A DNA stretch of 54,446 nucleotides from Nocardiopsis sp. TSRI0078 (GCF_001905145.1 NZ_LWLB01000014.1:1-54446), one strand, 5' to 3'; counted from the first letter of the stretch, positions 1 through 8,321 are shown. Program-made: numbers and translations. The notes: generated from the letters alone by a model not told the origin.

Positions 1-179
1 GCAGGATGAAAAGCGCTCAGTAAGCGCCTTTCCTGAAGTTCTGCACTTAATCTCAGGTCAGGACACAGCGGCGGGCGCATGTTAACAAGCACCCCGCCGG
101 GAGTCGGACCGAGGTTTGAAGACCATCCGACCACCCGGCGAGGTCGTGATCAGCGCGCTCACCCACCGTATTTACCCAA

Positions 180-491
180 GCCCCCATAAGCGACATCACC
201 CAACTCCATTGCCAGCTCGAAGGCCAGCGGAGGACGACCCTGCCAACAGTGAGGATCCCGCTGTCCTTGCGCGGCCTGCCACCCGACCAGATCCCCGCTC
301 TGCTGGACCACGGCCCCGCCACCATGCGCCGCTGGATCAACCGCGACAGCCACAAAGGCATGAACGGGTTCGCGGTCCGCTCCCGTCTGGACGGATCGCA
401 CCTGTCCACACGCATCACCACGCTGCTCCGACATCCCGCTACGAAACACTTCCGGACCAGGCCGTGGCTGAGTGGACAAAAGACGTGGTAG
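180..491 (+). pseudogene. IS630-family transposase N-terminal remnant
   Basis: The frame from 249 reads as the helix-turn-helix start of an IS630-type transposase (LSLRGLPPDQIPALLDHGPA, then TMRRWINR and further on STRITTLLRHP). These transposases bind their terminal repeats with this region and cut DNA with a downstream DDE domain. Only about 80 residues remain, the DDE part is absent, and the segment before 249 lies in another frame, so the copy is dead. The family call rests on recognition of the HTH region. It is the leftmost piece of a region full of decayed transposable elements. Confidence 0.5.
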
Positions 492-777
492 CTCCTTCCT
501 CGTCCATGACGAGTCCGAAGCCGTCCGTGACGACTCGGGGAACGATCTCCGCCTCCGCCACCTCGTCCTCACCGGACTTTGCGTCGAGGAGCACCGGCAC
601 GCCATTTGCTTCGCCGTAGACCAAACCCTTGTGTGCAGTGTGCAGCGTGGGTTTGATCCGGCCACCGGTGAACCTCCACAGCTCCTCGTGTGTTGAAGTT
701 GCTTCAGGCGCGGCGAAGCCCCGGTTCAGGTCGGGGCTACTGAGTGGCGAGCCCCCCAGGCCACCTGAGAGACGCAT
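439..777 (-). CDS. hypothetical protein or fragment
   Basis: This reading frame of about 112 codons has a plausible protein-like middle (segments such as HTAHKGLVYGEANGVPVLLD and AEIVPRVVTDGFGLVMDEEG) with a mixed beta-strand and acidic pattern. I do not recognise the family. It overlaps the end of the IS630 remnant on one side and the start of the opposite-strand gene at 776 on the other. It is therefore probably a fragment trimmed by insertions rather than an intact gene, and no convincing ribosome binding site precedes the start. Confidence 0.25.
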   Translation of the reverse strand: MRLSGGLGGSPLSSPDLNRGFAAPEATSTHEELWRFTGGRIKPTLHTAHKGLVYGEANGVPVLLDAKSGEDEVAEAEIVPRVVTDGFGLVMDEEGATTSFVHSATAWSGSVS

Positions 778-979
778 GGATAGGCTGGGTGGCATGAATG
801 GCAAGACGCCCCAGGAGATCTCTGCCGAGTTCGCAGCGATGATGCTCGGCGGCACAGTGAGCTATGACCCTCCGCCTGCCGACTCCCCGCTCGGACGTCT
901 GGAGGCCTACGCCGAGGAGCACGGGGAGGATGCAGTGACCCCGGAGATCGTGCGCCTTGCGCGGGAGGGGAAGCTCTAG
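776..979 (+). CDS. small hypothetical acidic protein
   Basis: Encodes 67 residues from the ATG at 776, or 61 from the ATG at 794 (MNGKTPQEISAEFAAMM). The product is acidic and mostly helical, with no membrane segment and no Cys. I do not recognise a family. Protein-like composition and a clear hairpin terminator 30 bases after the stop (1009-1029) support a real transcription unit. The start is uncertain because neither ATG has a strong Shine-Dalgarno sequence. Confidence 0.45.
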   Translation: MDRLGGMNGKTPQEISAEFAAMMLGGTVSYDPPPADSPLGRLEAYAEEHGEDAVTPEIVRLAREGKL

Positions 980-1008
980 GTCGCCGTCGCCCTGAGGCTC
1001 ATAACAAA

Positions 1009-1029
1009 GCCCCCGGCCTTCCAGGGGGC
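1009..1029 (+). terminator. hairpin terminator
   Basis: GCCCCC at 1009-1014 pairs with GGGGGC at 1024-1029 across a 9-base loop, 30 bases after the stop of the small gene at 776-979. There is no T run, as is usual in high-GC actinomycetes. The rest of 980-1202 shows no gene. Confidence 0.5.
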
Positions 1030-1202
1030 ACTGAGCTAGCTAGTGGTCACTGGCTCCCGACAGTACGGAAGCGCTCTCGCAGAGCCCCCGTGACAGGCAT
1101 CGTGAGCTCAACCCTGCCAACGGCAACCCTCAGCGTGCCCCCTTCGGGGTTGGAGTGATAGCCGTCGAAGATGTCCGGCTCCAGCTGTACTGACCTGAGA
1201 GG

Positions 1203-1814
1203 TTAGGAACGCGGGAGGGCCGCCGATCGCGGTGTGGAACCGGTGGACCAGCCACCCCAGGACTCACAGTGATGGTAGTGATGCAGCCACCCCGTGAACG
1301 CCTCCCGGCGCTCGGCCCCGGGCCGGTAGGGGCGGGCGTAGGCCCATTCGTCGGTCAGGGTGCGGTGGAAGCGCTCCACCTTGCCGTTGGTCTGGGGCCG
1401 GTAGGGGCGGGTGCGCTTGTGCTTGATGCCCTGGCCGCGGAGCAGGTCGCGCCAGGTGTGGGACTGGTAGCAGGCCCCGTTGTCGGTCAGCACCCGCTCC
1501 ACCGCGATGCCCGCCGAGGCGAAGTAGGCGTGCGCCCGCTCCCAGAACCCTGCGGCGGTCTCCTTCCTCTCATCGGCCAGGATTTCGGTGTAGGCCACAC
1601 GGGAGTGGTCGTCGATGGCGGTGTGCAGGTAGCCGTGGCCGAGCTTGGGGTTGCCGTGGGCGTTGCGCGAGGTGTCCGCCGCTGTGGCGGTGCGGTTGCG
1701 TCGCCCCTGGGCTCGTCCCTGGGTGCGGTCCCCTCCCCCGGTGGGGATGTTGCCGAGCTTCTTGATGTCCACGTGCACGAGCTCGCCCGGTTGGGCGCGC
1801 TCAAAGCGGCGCAC
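1203..1814 (-). pseudogene. IS481-family transposase, truncated at both ends
   Basis: The core of an IS481-type transposase with an rve (integrase) fold. Visible motifs are the first catalytic Asp in GELVHVDIKKLGNIP, the second in RVLTDNGACYQSHTWRD, and the Glu in RPQTNGKVERFHRTLTDEWA. IS481 proteins normally begin with about 110 residues of HTH domain. Here the frame begins at the equivalent of MRRFERAQPGELVHVD, so that domain is missing. After GWLHHYHH the expected RPHTAxGG tail is replaced by unrelated sequence, which indicates a frameshift near the end. All three catalytic residues remain but the protein cannot be complete. Confidence 0.85.
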
Positions 1815-1854
1815 CGCCCGCCCGGAGGCCCTCTTCGCTTGGTGTCAGGCGGGG

Positions 1855-1890
1855 TGGGTGTTACCAACCTCCATGGTCAGTACACGGCGA
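1855..1890 (+). pseudogene. possible C-terminal tip of a second IS481 copy
   Basis: On the plus strand 1855-1890 encodes GVTNLHGQYTA. IS481 transposases of actinomycetes commonly end in a TNLxGQYT-like sequence. The tip faces the opposite way to the transposase at 1203-1814 and lies just beyond its truncated start. It may be a scrap of another copy left by a rearrangement. The match is short. Confidence 0.25.
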
Positions 1891-1921
1891 TCCCAGAACA
1901 TCCGGTACAAAACCGTTCCAC

Positions 1922-2278
1922 CTACTCGACGATGCCGTGTTCGATCTTGTTGCGGCACTCTTCCGATAGCCCTGTCTGTTCGATGCATTGCTGGATCTGC
2001 TCTTCAACCGAGGGCACACCTTCTGTCACATCTGGGGCTTCGGGCTCGGGCGCAGGTGTTGAAGGAGCAGACGGCGGCTCGTAGCGGCTCTTCCCCGTTG
2101 CCGTCGCCGTCGCAGGGGGCATGGACTCTGGGCGCGTCTTGGGAGCAGGCGGGCTCTCGGACTGGGTGAAGAACTCCTCTGGCCTTTGCTCCGGCGCCGG
2201 GGTCGTTTCACCATCGGCGCCAGAGCTGCAGCCAGCAGTAAGCAGGGTGAGCATCATCGCGAAGAGCAGAACCCTCAT
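1922..2278 (-). CDS. small lipoprotein
   Basis: Encodes 118 residues. The N-terminus is a lipoprotein signal: a charged start, a hydrophobic stretch, then LLTAGC with the lipidated Cys at position 17 (Thr at -3 is slightly off consensus). The mature part is low-complexity Pro/Thr/Ala/Glu sequence, an extended tether, followed by a short acidic tail with two Cys (QQCIEQTGLSEECRNKIEHG) that could form a disulphide. The protein should sit on the outer face of the membrane. No enzymatic domain is visible. It stands alone between transposase debris and a broken nuclease-like gene. Confidence 0.7.
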   Translation of the reverse strand: MRVLLFAMMLTLLTAGCSSGADGETTPAPEQRPEEFFTQSESPPAPKTRPESMPPATATATGKSRYEPPSAPSTPAPEPEAPDVTEGVPSVEEQIQQCIEQTGLSEECRNKIEHGIVE

Positions 2279-2449
2279 ACCTGAAAGACGTCTCCAGGTC
2301 AGGCAGCGGTTGCCTGAGCAAGCACCGTGAACCTCCGCTGTGCTGCCGCAGCGGCAGAGAAGACCCTGCCCTATATGTGATCGGTGTCCAACGCTCTTGG
2401 AGGAGCCACACGGTTTCTTCGGGTTCCCTCCTGACTCGATCAGGAACCT

Positions 2450-3140
2450 CGGGGATTTTCCAGGTCAATCGTCCCGCGCAGCCTGGCCGGGGAAACGTAG
2501 CGCTGGCTCATCGTCCACGCCTGCGGCCGACCAGAAGCCGTCACCGTGTCATTGACTACCGGGGCGTCCAGCTTCACCGTGTCCGGATCTTCGGGGCCGG
2601 AGAACAGGAATACCATGTACCCCTCATCCTCCTCTCGTGCCCCTCAGCTTCGATACGGGCGGTCTCGGGCTGGATGGCCTGCTGAGCGTAGAAACCCATG
2701 TGGGCCAACCCATCCCGGAAGGAACGGCGGGATTGGCGGATGTAGGCGCCGGTCTCCAGGTACTCGGCATAGGCCAGGCCGGCGGCGACGATGACCACCT
2801 CGTCGGTGGTGAGAAGGCCGTCGTCGTCGAACAGGGCCTGCAGTTCCCGCAATAGGAACCGGTCCAGCTCGGACGGGGCGAGCAGGGCATCGTCCAGGAT
2901 CGCGGTGATGGCGTCGTGCAACGCGGCGAAGTTGAACCACACCACCCGCTGGCCCTCCGGGGAGGCGGTCACCGGCGGCCGTGTCGCATCGGGGGTGAGG
3001 ACGAACAGCAACTGCCCCGGCCCCTCCCCCAGAGCTTTCAAGTGGGCGCGCAGTTGTTTCTCGTCGACCGTGCCGCGGGCGGTCTTGACCTCGAACAGGT
3101 AGGTGAAGTCAGCGGAGATCCGGGCGTCGGGGACCGAGCC
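2450..3140 (-). pseudogene. EVK-motif nuclease-like protein, 5' truncated and frameshifted
   Basis: The surviving N-terminal piece reads ISADFTYLFEVKTARGTVDE. Its D...EVK arrangement resembles the active-site strand of PD-(D/E)XK nucleases. A helical region follows (SELDRFLLRELQALFDDDG, then SRRSFRDGLAHMGFYAQQAI). Around 2632 the frame breaks. After a one-base shift the protein continues with GYMVFLFSGPEDPDTVKLD and ends LRGTIDLENPRGS at a stop at 2450-2452. At its 5' end coding similarity stops a few bases from the tRNA-like repeat at 3146, so the gene was cut at an attachment site. Nuclease activity is inferred from the motif only. Confidence 0.55.
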
Positions 3141-3145
3141 CGTGC

Positions 3146-3210
3146 CTTCTAATCCGATGGCCGCAGGTTCGAATCCTGCCGGATACGCCACAAAAACCAG
3201 TTCAGACGGG
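3146..3210 (+). repeat. tRNA-Arg 3'-end copy, attachment-site repeat A
   Basis: The sequence reads as the 3' half of a tRNA: anticodon loop CTTCTAA (anticodon TCT, Arg), a T arm made of GCAGG, TTCGAAT and CCTGC, an acceptor 3' strand and GCCA. No 5' half lies upstream; a broken protein gene abuts instead. The same block recurs at 12031-12097. The similarity runs past the tRNA end into a shared AGTTCAGACGGG, which is expected of att core duplications left by tyrosine-integrase elements. Confidence 0.7.
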
Positions 3211-3246
3211 ACGTGCTGCTTCACTTTCGAGGAACCGCCGCACTGA

Positions 3247-3275
3247 TGGGACCAAGGTGGGACCGAGATGGGACC
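3247..3275 (+). repeat. three TGGGACC repeats (candidate integrase arm sites)
   Basis: TGGGACC occurs at 3247-3253, 3258-3264 and 3269-3275, an exact 11-base period, or one helical turn. It lies between repeat A and the integrase remnant. Phased short repeats beside the core are typical arm-type binding sites of tyrosine integrases. Confidence 0.5.
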
Positions 3276-3285
3276 AACCCCGCCT

Positions 3286-3471
3286 TCACCCTTCGTGCCC
3301 GCCCCCGCTGATGCGTCCCGCCAGAATCGCGCAACAATGGTCCAACCCCAGCGAGACGTACCAGCTCCCGTGCCCCCGCCGCGACAGCGCAGGACATCGA
3401 CCCTCTCTGGCTTTCGCGCCCCTGGTACCGCAGCATCCACACCGCTTGTACACCCAACCCGGTCCAGACAT
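3286..3471 (-). pseudogene. tyrosine integrase N-terminal remnant (copy 1)
   Basis: Reads MSGPGWVYKRCGC, then a basic Cys-containing stretch, then RRGHGSWYVSLGLD. This is the characteristic start of actinomycete tyrosine recombinases (xYKRCGCR...RRGHGSWY), ahead of the core-binding SAM-like domain. Only about 60 residues survive. The core-binding and catalytic domains with the R-H-R-Y residues are gone. The gene points toward attachment repeat A, the normal arrangement of int and attP in integrative elements. A second remnant with the same start lies at 13640-14051. Confidence 0.6.
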
Positions 3472-3556
3472 GGCCAACACCCCTGAAACCAGTCTCCCCC
3501 GAGCGGAAGCCAGGAGCAGCCCATGTGTGGGGCAGTGCTGGTCAAGCTACTCCCCC

Positions 3557-3630
3557 CAGCCTTCCTGACGATTACCGAATGGCGGAAGCGATCCCAGGGC
3601 CCACTTCGGTGTCCATCCCGTCCGACCCGA
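3557..3630 (+). repeat. dispersed repeat copy 1, with excisionase-like codons
   Basis: The block beginning CAGCCTTCCTGACGATTACC recurs almost unchanged at 16767-16800, and its right half recurs at about 9800 and 14101. Read forward here it gives FLTITEWRKRSQGPTSVSIP. That resembles the start of an HTH excisionase (FLTITEV) joined to its later part (RWRxxGxGP) by an internal deletion. It lies upstream of the integrase remnant, where excisionase genes usually sit. Confidence 0.4.
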
Positions 3631-3681
3631 GACACCACCTCTCGCACCGGATGAGCCGGTTTCCACCGAACCGCGGACGAG

Positions 3682-3897
3682 TCAGCGATAGGGCTGTCCG
3701 CCACGGGTCGCCAGCACGAGTGCCCGCACACAGTCCTCGCACCCGCACTGCCCCGGGAATTCCCACTCGGGGTCGTGCGCGGCGTCAGGGCGGGTGAGGA
3801 GGTAGTCCTCGACCTCCCGGGCCGTTCCCTGGAGACGCCAGGGGCGTCGCCGTCCATGCCTCCATCTTGTGGAGGCATGGCGGACACGGTTCCGCAA
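3682..3897 (-). CDS. small hypothetical protein with CxCxxC motif
   Basis: An up to 71-codon frame whose last 45 residues look protein-like (REVEDYLLTRPDAAHDPEWE, then a CGCEDC cluster, then VRALVLATRGGQPYR). The Cys pattern could hold a metal, but no family is recognised. The N-terminal third is basic and low in quality, so the true start may be internal or the gene may be truncated. It lies between the excisionase-like repeat and the NTPase module. Confidence 0.3.
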   Translation of the reverse strand: MRNRVRHASTRWRHGRRRPWRLQGTAREVEDYLLTRPDAAHDPEWEFPGQCGCEDCVRALVLATRGGQPYR

Positions 3898-4273
3898 GCG
3901 ATCGTCTAGCTCAAGGCATCAATCTCGGCCACGAATCCGGCAGTTGCCACCAAAGCATGGATTCCGGTCACATCCGTGTAGCGAGTACCCCAAACAAGCT
4001 CTGACACAAATAATCCCCTGGCAGAAAAGTCGACCACCGCGGAGGGCTGCCGCGCCAAGGGCTCTGATGCTGTCCTACGCGAACTCCGCTGAGCAATGTC
4101 TGCCGGGGCTGAGGCGATCAAACAGATCGATCCCCTCGTCTTGACCAGGGATCTCGAAGCATTTGCGCGCAGGAGTCCGCGGGTACCGGACTCACGTGAT
4201 CAATAATCGGCCAGCGAATCCCGCCACCGTGGAGTACCCTCGATCAAAAGCCGATCCAGGAGATCACCCCCAG
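3898..4273. other. intergenic stretch before the NTPase module
   Basis: The GC content is lower than in the surroundings. A minus-strand frame at 3906-4121 (ending RYTDVTGIHALVATAGFVAE) has some protein character but no recognised domain and no good start. No clear promoter for the downstream module can be assigned. Confidence 0.3.
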
Positions 4274-6253
4274 ATGAAACTGCGCCCCATGGCCACCCAG
4301 GTCGACGTCTCCGGATCGACCATTCTCCGCGACCGCCCCCTGGACGAAATCCTCGATTCCTGCCGGGACGACTCCGACCGGCCCGGGAGCCTCATCGTCC
4401 ACGGTCCCTCCGGGAGCGGCAAGACCACCCTGCTCACTCAGTCCAACGAGATCATGCGGCTGATCACCCCTACCGCGTTCGTCAACTGCAACGAATACCG
4501 CCCGGAGACCGTGCCGGACCTCTTCCGCGATATTCGGGATCAGTTGAGCGCGAAGATACCGGGACTGCCGCGTTGCCACTTTCCAAGGTTGGACCTGGTG
4601 CTCACCGCATTGAGCAAGGATCTCACCCCCGTCAGTGACTACACCAGATTCTGGCCCGAGCTGGTCAGACACTGGAGGCAGCAGGTACGTTCCAACCGCG
4701 GAGCCCGACGCGAGCGTCGCGACGGCGCCGCCACGTCCGTCAGCCTCGTGGTAGAGGTGAATCTGGTCTTCGTCAAGTTCCAAGTCGGCGCCGTCCGTCC
4801 GGTCGGCCCCGCCCTCGCGCTACCGCGCAGGAAGATCGACACCGCCGTGGAGCAGTGGTTCAAGGCCCGGGCCTGGGGCTCGCTCATCAACCCCTATCCG
4901 GAACACGCCGGAACCGAGAAGGCGGAACGGGACCGCGAGACCGAGTGGAGGATCCAGACCAGCCACAACGAGTGGCTCGTCCACGCCTTCCTCGCCGATC
5001 TGCGCGACCAGGCCGAAGACGCCGACCAGTACCGGCGCGTGGTCTTCCTGGACGACGTCGACGCTTTGAAGCAGCCGGCCAGCAGAGGCGGCGGGCTGCT
5101 CGCACTGTTCCGGTCCGCCCAGTCCTCGCCTGCCCACCAGGGTGCCGGCCGGACACCGCTGCTGCTGGTGAGCAGCAGTCCCGAGAAGCCTCTCTTGACC
5201 AGGGCGAAGGCGGTCCCGGCCCCGGACTTCAGTCCCACCGAGGTACGCGAGCTGGCGGACCGCACACCGCACCGCATAGACGACTACTTCCCCGAGCTCA
5301 TCTTCGGACTCACCGGGGGATACGTGGCCGCCACCAGCTATCTGCTCCAAGACCCGGCGATCGATGGACTGCGCGCCTACAACGGCCTCCAGCACCTGCT
5401 CCGGCAGAAGCGCGGCGGCGCCGAGGACGCCCCGACACTGAAGGAGCACCTCGGTGACACCCTCATCAAGGCCCTGCTGAAACACTCCGAGCTCGACCTC
5501 GCGAGTCGGACGCTCGAAGCGCTGACGATCTGCTCGCTCGCCAAGGACCTCCAGGACGTCGAGTACCTCGTCCGGACCTACGACCTCGGCGAGGACCTCA
5601 CCGGGCTCGACGACCGCCGCTGGCTGGCATGGAACGAGAACTCCGGGGCGGCACGCTCGGCCCGGGCACTGATGATGCGGTTGCTGCTGCGTCGCTGGCA
5701 GAAGGAACCTACATGGGTACGCTGCGACCGCGACGAAGCGTTCCGCCGACTCGCGAGGCGGTCCGACGAGGGCGTGAGCGGTCACACCCCGAACTGGTAC
5801 TACTACACGCTCGGGTCCGGCGACCTCATGGCGGTGTGCCGGGAGCTCGACGCGCTGCTCGACCTGCCGGGCCGTGAGTCCGAGGTGCTCGACCTCATCC
5901 GCCACACCACGTCGGTACCGCAGCCGCCGATCGACGACCCCGGTGCGGACGGCTTCACTCCGCTGCAGCGATACGGGTTCCTCGTCCGGAATCGGGGGCC
6001 TCGTCGGTCGGACGGAGCTCCGCTGGGCCACCGGTTGTCGAGGATCCTCCGCATTGTCGCTGGCAAGTGGGTCATCGAGGATCCCTTCGAGAGCATGTAC
6101 ACCAGGGACGTGCACCTGCGCGTGAGGACCGCGTTCCACGAGCTGGGAGCCGTCTGCGAAGACTCCCGCCCGTTCCAGTCCGAGGCCGAGTTCCACGAGA
6201 ACATCTCGCTGGAGCGCCCGGTGAATCCGCTCGACGCCGATATGGACTTCTGA
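4274..6253 (+). CDS. P-loop NTPase, STAND/AAA-like
   Basis: Encodes 659 residues from the ATG at 4274, chosen because AGGAG lies 11 bases upstream; an ATG at 4163 has no such site. Walker A is GPSGSGKT at residues 44-51. Walker B is VVFLDDVD at about 256-263. A sensor-1-like strand (RTPLLLVSSS) follows at about 293-302. Residues 155-185 form an unusual hydrophobic beta-rich insertion (VSLVVEVNLVFVKFQVG) flanked by Arg-rich sequence. The C-terminal 300 residues are helical and may be a winged-helix or repeat region. There is no signal peptide, so it should be cytoplasmic. The gene ends 12 bases before the membrane-anchored binding protein at 6266, so the two are surely co-transcribed. Function is unknown; coupling of NTP hydrolysis to the partner's signal is inferred. 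Confidence 0.8.
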   Translation: MKLRPMATQVDVSGSTILRDRPLDEILDSCRDDSDRPGSLIVHGPSGSGKTTLLTQSNEIMRLITPTAFVNCNEYRPETVPDLFRDIRDQLSAKIPGLPRCHFPRLDLVLTALSKDLTPVSDYTRFWPELVRHWRQQVRSNRGARRERRDGAATSVSLVVEVNLVFVKFQVGAVRPVGPALALPRRKIDTAVEQWFKARAWGSLINPYPEHAGTEKAERDRETEWRIQTSHNEWLVHAFLADLRDQAEDADQYRRVVFLDDVDALKQPASRGGGLLALFRSAQSSPAHQGAGRTPLLLVSSSPEKPLLTRAKAVPAPDFSPTEVRELADRTPHRIDDYFPELIFGLTGGYVAATSYLLQDPAIDGLRAYNGLQHLLRQKRGGAEDAPTLKEHLGDTLIKALLKHSELDLASRTLEALTICSLAKDLQDVEYLVRTYDLGEDLTGLDDRRWLAWNENSGAARSARALMMRLLLRRWQKEPTWVRCDRDEAFRRLARRSDEGVSGHTPNWYYYTLGSGDLMAVCRELDALLDLPGRESEVLDLIRHTTSVPQPPIDDPGADGFTPLQRYGFLVRNRGPRRSDGAPLGHRLSRILRIVAGKWVIEDPFESMYTRDVHLRVRTAFHELGAVCEDSRPFQSEAEFHENISLERPVNPLDADMDF

Positions 6254-6265
6254 GAAGGAGGATTC

Positions 6266-7924
6266 ATGGAACAGGGACGATCCTCCATCGGCGGCCTCGA
6301 GTTCCCGCTCACCCGAGCCGAACTCGTGCGCAGGATCGGTTCACAGCTCCAACGGCGGCGGTTCAGGCGAACCCGGGCGGCTGTGGTCCTGTCGACGGCC
6401 GTGGCGATCGTCGCCACCGTGGTCGGGGGCGTGTTCGGTTGGCCGCACCTGGTCTGCGGGACGGGCCTACAGCAGATCCGGGGCGAATGTGTCGGCGTCA
6501 ACGACGGCTCCTATTCCTTCGACGCGGGCCTCGAATGGGTCACCGGCCGGATCCACAACATGAACACCGAGGTCGAGGAGCTCGCCGCCTCCCGGGACGA
6601 CGTCGAGGCCTTCCGTATCGTGATGATGACTTCGTTCTCGCTCGGCGGGAACACGGACCTGAGCGGGGAACAGATCATCCGCGCCGTCGAGGGGACCTAT
6701 GTCGCGCTCATGCGACAGAACGGGTTCGCGGAGACCGGATCCGGCGTCGAGGTGGTCGCCGAGCAGAGCCGGATCTTCCAGCTCTACCTGGCCAACGAGG
6801 GGAGCGTGCAGCAAGGCACCGATGCGGTCGTCGACGACCTCGAATCGATGGTCGACGACGACATCCCCCTGTCCGTGGTCATCGGGCAGTCTTCGACCAC
6901 CACCGAGACCGAGGAAGTCGCCCGGGAACTGTCCGAGCGCAGGATTCCCATGGTCGCCAGTTCCTCGACCTCCACCACGATCAACAATGTGCACTCGCCC
7001 GGGCTCATTCGATCGGCGCCCAACAACGAGGACTTCGCGGCGGCTCTGCGCGACCACCTGGACCGTCAAGCCGAGTCGGACCAGGAACCGGTCAGGGGCC
7101 TGCTGCTCGCCGACGAGAACGAGACCGACACCTTCTCGCTGGATCTGGCCGATCAGTTCCGCCGATATCTCGATCCCTATCTCGTCCAGAACTCGCTGAC
7201 GTTCCACGGCAGCGCCGGCTCGGGGAACACGACCGTCTACTTCGATCACATAGTCAACGAGATCTGCGCGAACCCAGGGACCAACGCGGTGTTCTTCGCC
7301 GGACGGTACTCCGACCTGGGGACCTTCCTTCGATCCCTGGAACTGCGCGGTTGCAGGGCCGAATCCGACACCCCGATCACGGTGTACTCCATGGAGCTCG
7401 GGTTGCTTCCGGGCATGACCAGGTCCTACTCCGGCACGGAGTGCGAGCCCGCCGACGACGACTCGGCCCCGGAGCACTACCGCCTCGTCCAAGCGAGTGC
7501 CTTCGATCCCTCCTGGCTGGAGGAGCACGCTTGGAGCCCGGCGGGATTCCACGACTACAAAACGGCCATCACCACGACGGTGAAGGCCGAGACGGAAAGC
7601 ACCTCCGCTCCGGAGGACTTCTACAGCGGTTACAGCCTGGTCTACTACGACGCGGCCACGATCGCGGCCCGCGCAACGCTGCTGGGCTTCGAGGCGAGCG
7701 ACGAGAGTACCCTGGCCGCGAGCGTCCGGAACCACCTGTTCCGGGTCACCCGTGAACCGACCGGCAGCGGACGTCTGGACTATCTGGAGGAGCTGGAGGG
7801 CCGGGTGACGGGCCGACACATCCCGATCCTCAGTTCCGACTGCTCGGTGAAGACGCTGGACGCGGATCCGTTCCGGACACCCGACGTCCCCTACGACGAG
7901 CTATACCCGGACCTGGCAGACTGA
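6266..7924 (+). CDS. membrane-anchored periplasmic-binding-fold protein
   Basis: Encodes 552 residues; GAGAAGGAGG sits just ahead of the ATG. Residues 1-36 are cytoplasmic and end in an Arg-rich patch (RRRFRRTR). Residues 37-59 form one transmembrane helix, and the rest faces outward. A Cys pair at 64 and 75 follows the helix. The ectodomain looks like a type-1 periplasmic binding protein, the branched-chain amino-acid receptor type. It has alternating strands and helices with signatures such as DIPLSVVIGQSSTTTETEE, IPMVASSSTSTTI and NAVFFAGRYSDLGTFLRSLE. No permease or ABC ATPase lies nearby, so transport is unlikely. With the NTPase upstream it fits a ligand sensor. The ligand is unknown. 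Confidence 0.8.
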   Translation: MEQGRSSIGGLEFPLTRAELVRRIGSQLQRRRFRRTRAAVVLSTAVAIVATVVGGVFGWPHLVCGTGLQQIRGECVGVNDGSYSFDAGLEWVTGRIHNMNTEVEELAASRDDVEAFRIVMMTSFSLGGNTDLSGEQIIRAVEGTYVALMRQNGFAETGSGVEVVAEQSRIFQLYLANEGSVQQGTDAVVDDLESMVDDDIPLSVVIGQSSTTTETEEVARELSERRIPMVASSSTSTTINNVHSPGLIRSAPNNEDFAAALRDHLDRQAESDQEPVRGLLLADENETDTFSLDLADQFRRYLDPYLVQNSLTFHGSAGSGNTTVYFDHIVNEICANPGTNAVFFAGRYSDLGTFLRSLELRGCRAESDTPITVYSMELGLLPGMTRSYSGTECEPADDDSAPEHYRLVQASAFDPSWLEEHAWSPAGFHDYKTAITTTVKAETESTSAPEDFYSGYSLVYYDAATIAARATLLGFEASDESTLAASVRNHLFRVTREPTGSGRLDYLEELEGRVTGRHIPILSSDCSVKTLDADPFRTPDVPYDELYPDLAD

Positions 7925-7984
7925 TCGGCCGCCGCTCGTTGCACCCCTTACCGTCGGTTCCGGTGTCCCGAACCCTCACGCTGA

Positions 7985-8308
7985 TCAAGTGGGTGCAGGC
8001 CAAGCCGTTTCCCACATGCCCATTCCAGACTGTCCAGGGCCCGAGCGTGGAGTGAGGTCGAGCGTGATCGGATGCACTACAGGAATTGTCTGTTCGCCGC
8101 CACAGTTGGCGGCCAACCACGCCCGGTAGGGGACCGCGACCCGTTCAGGGATCGCGACCGCCCGGTAGCGTCCCGCCCCGCAGGCGTGCTCCACCAGGTA
8201 GTGGCCGCCCTCCCACGCGAGAATCCGGCGCAGGCGGGCTCCGGCTTCGGCCACCTCCCCGATCGCCTTGGCGTCGTCGTCGGTGAGCGGGAAGTAGGTC
8301 ACGTCCAC
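7985..8308 (-). CDS. hypothetical protein
   Basis: Encodes up to 107 residues from a GTG. The sequence starts MDVTYFPLTDDDAKAIGEVA and continues through a mixed alpha/beta stretch (GHYLVEHACGAGRYRAVAIP). It is protein-like and soluble, but I do not recognise a family. The start lies 14 bases from the left inverted repeat of the IS5-type element at 8322, so the original promoter or the N-terminus may have been displaced by that insertion. The last 15 residues are low in quality. It is convergent with the NTPase/binding-protein module. Confidence 0.4.
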   Translation of the reverse strand: MDVTYFPLTDDDAKAIGEVAEAGARLRRILAWEGGHYLVEHACGAGRYRAVAIPERVAVPYRAWLAANCGGEQTIPVVHPITLDLTPRSGPGQSGMGMWETAWPAPT

Positions 8309-8321
8309 ACTCGTGGGCGGG

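Noticed and set aside
2574..3887. One long minus-strand protein of 437 residues
   Set aside because: Only the part below about 3140 is protein-like. The upper part translates the tRNA-like repeat (the VAYPAGFEPAAIGL artefact) and integrase-region DNA, so it is not one gene.
4820..6196. 458-codon minus-strand frame opposite the NTPase
   Set aside because: Antisense shadow; the plus frame has Walker motifs and a good ribosome binding site.
6266..7924. ABC transporter solute-binding protein
   Set aside because: It is anchored by an N-terminal helix with a basic cytoplasmic tail, has no lipobox, and no permease or transport ATPase is nearby. A sensor role is more likely.
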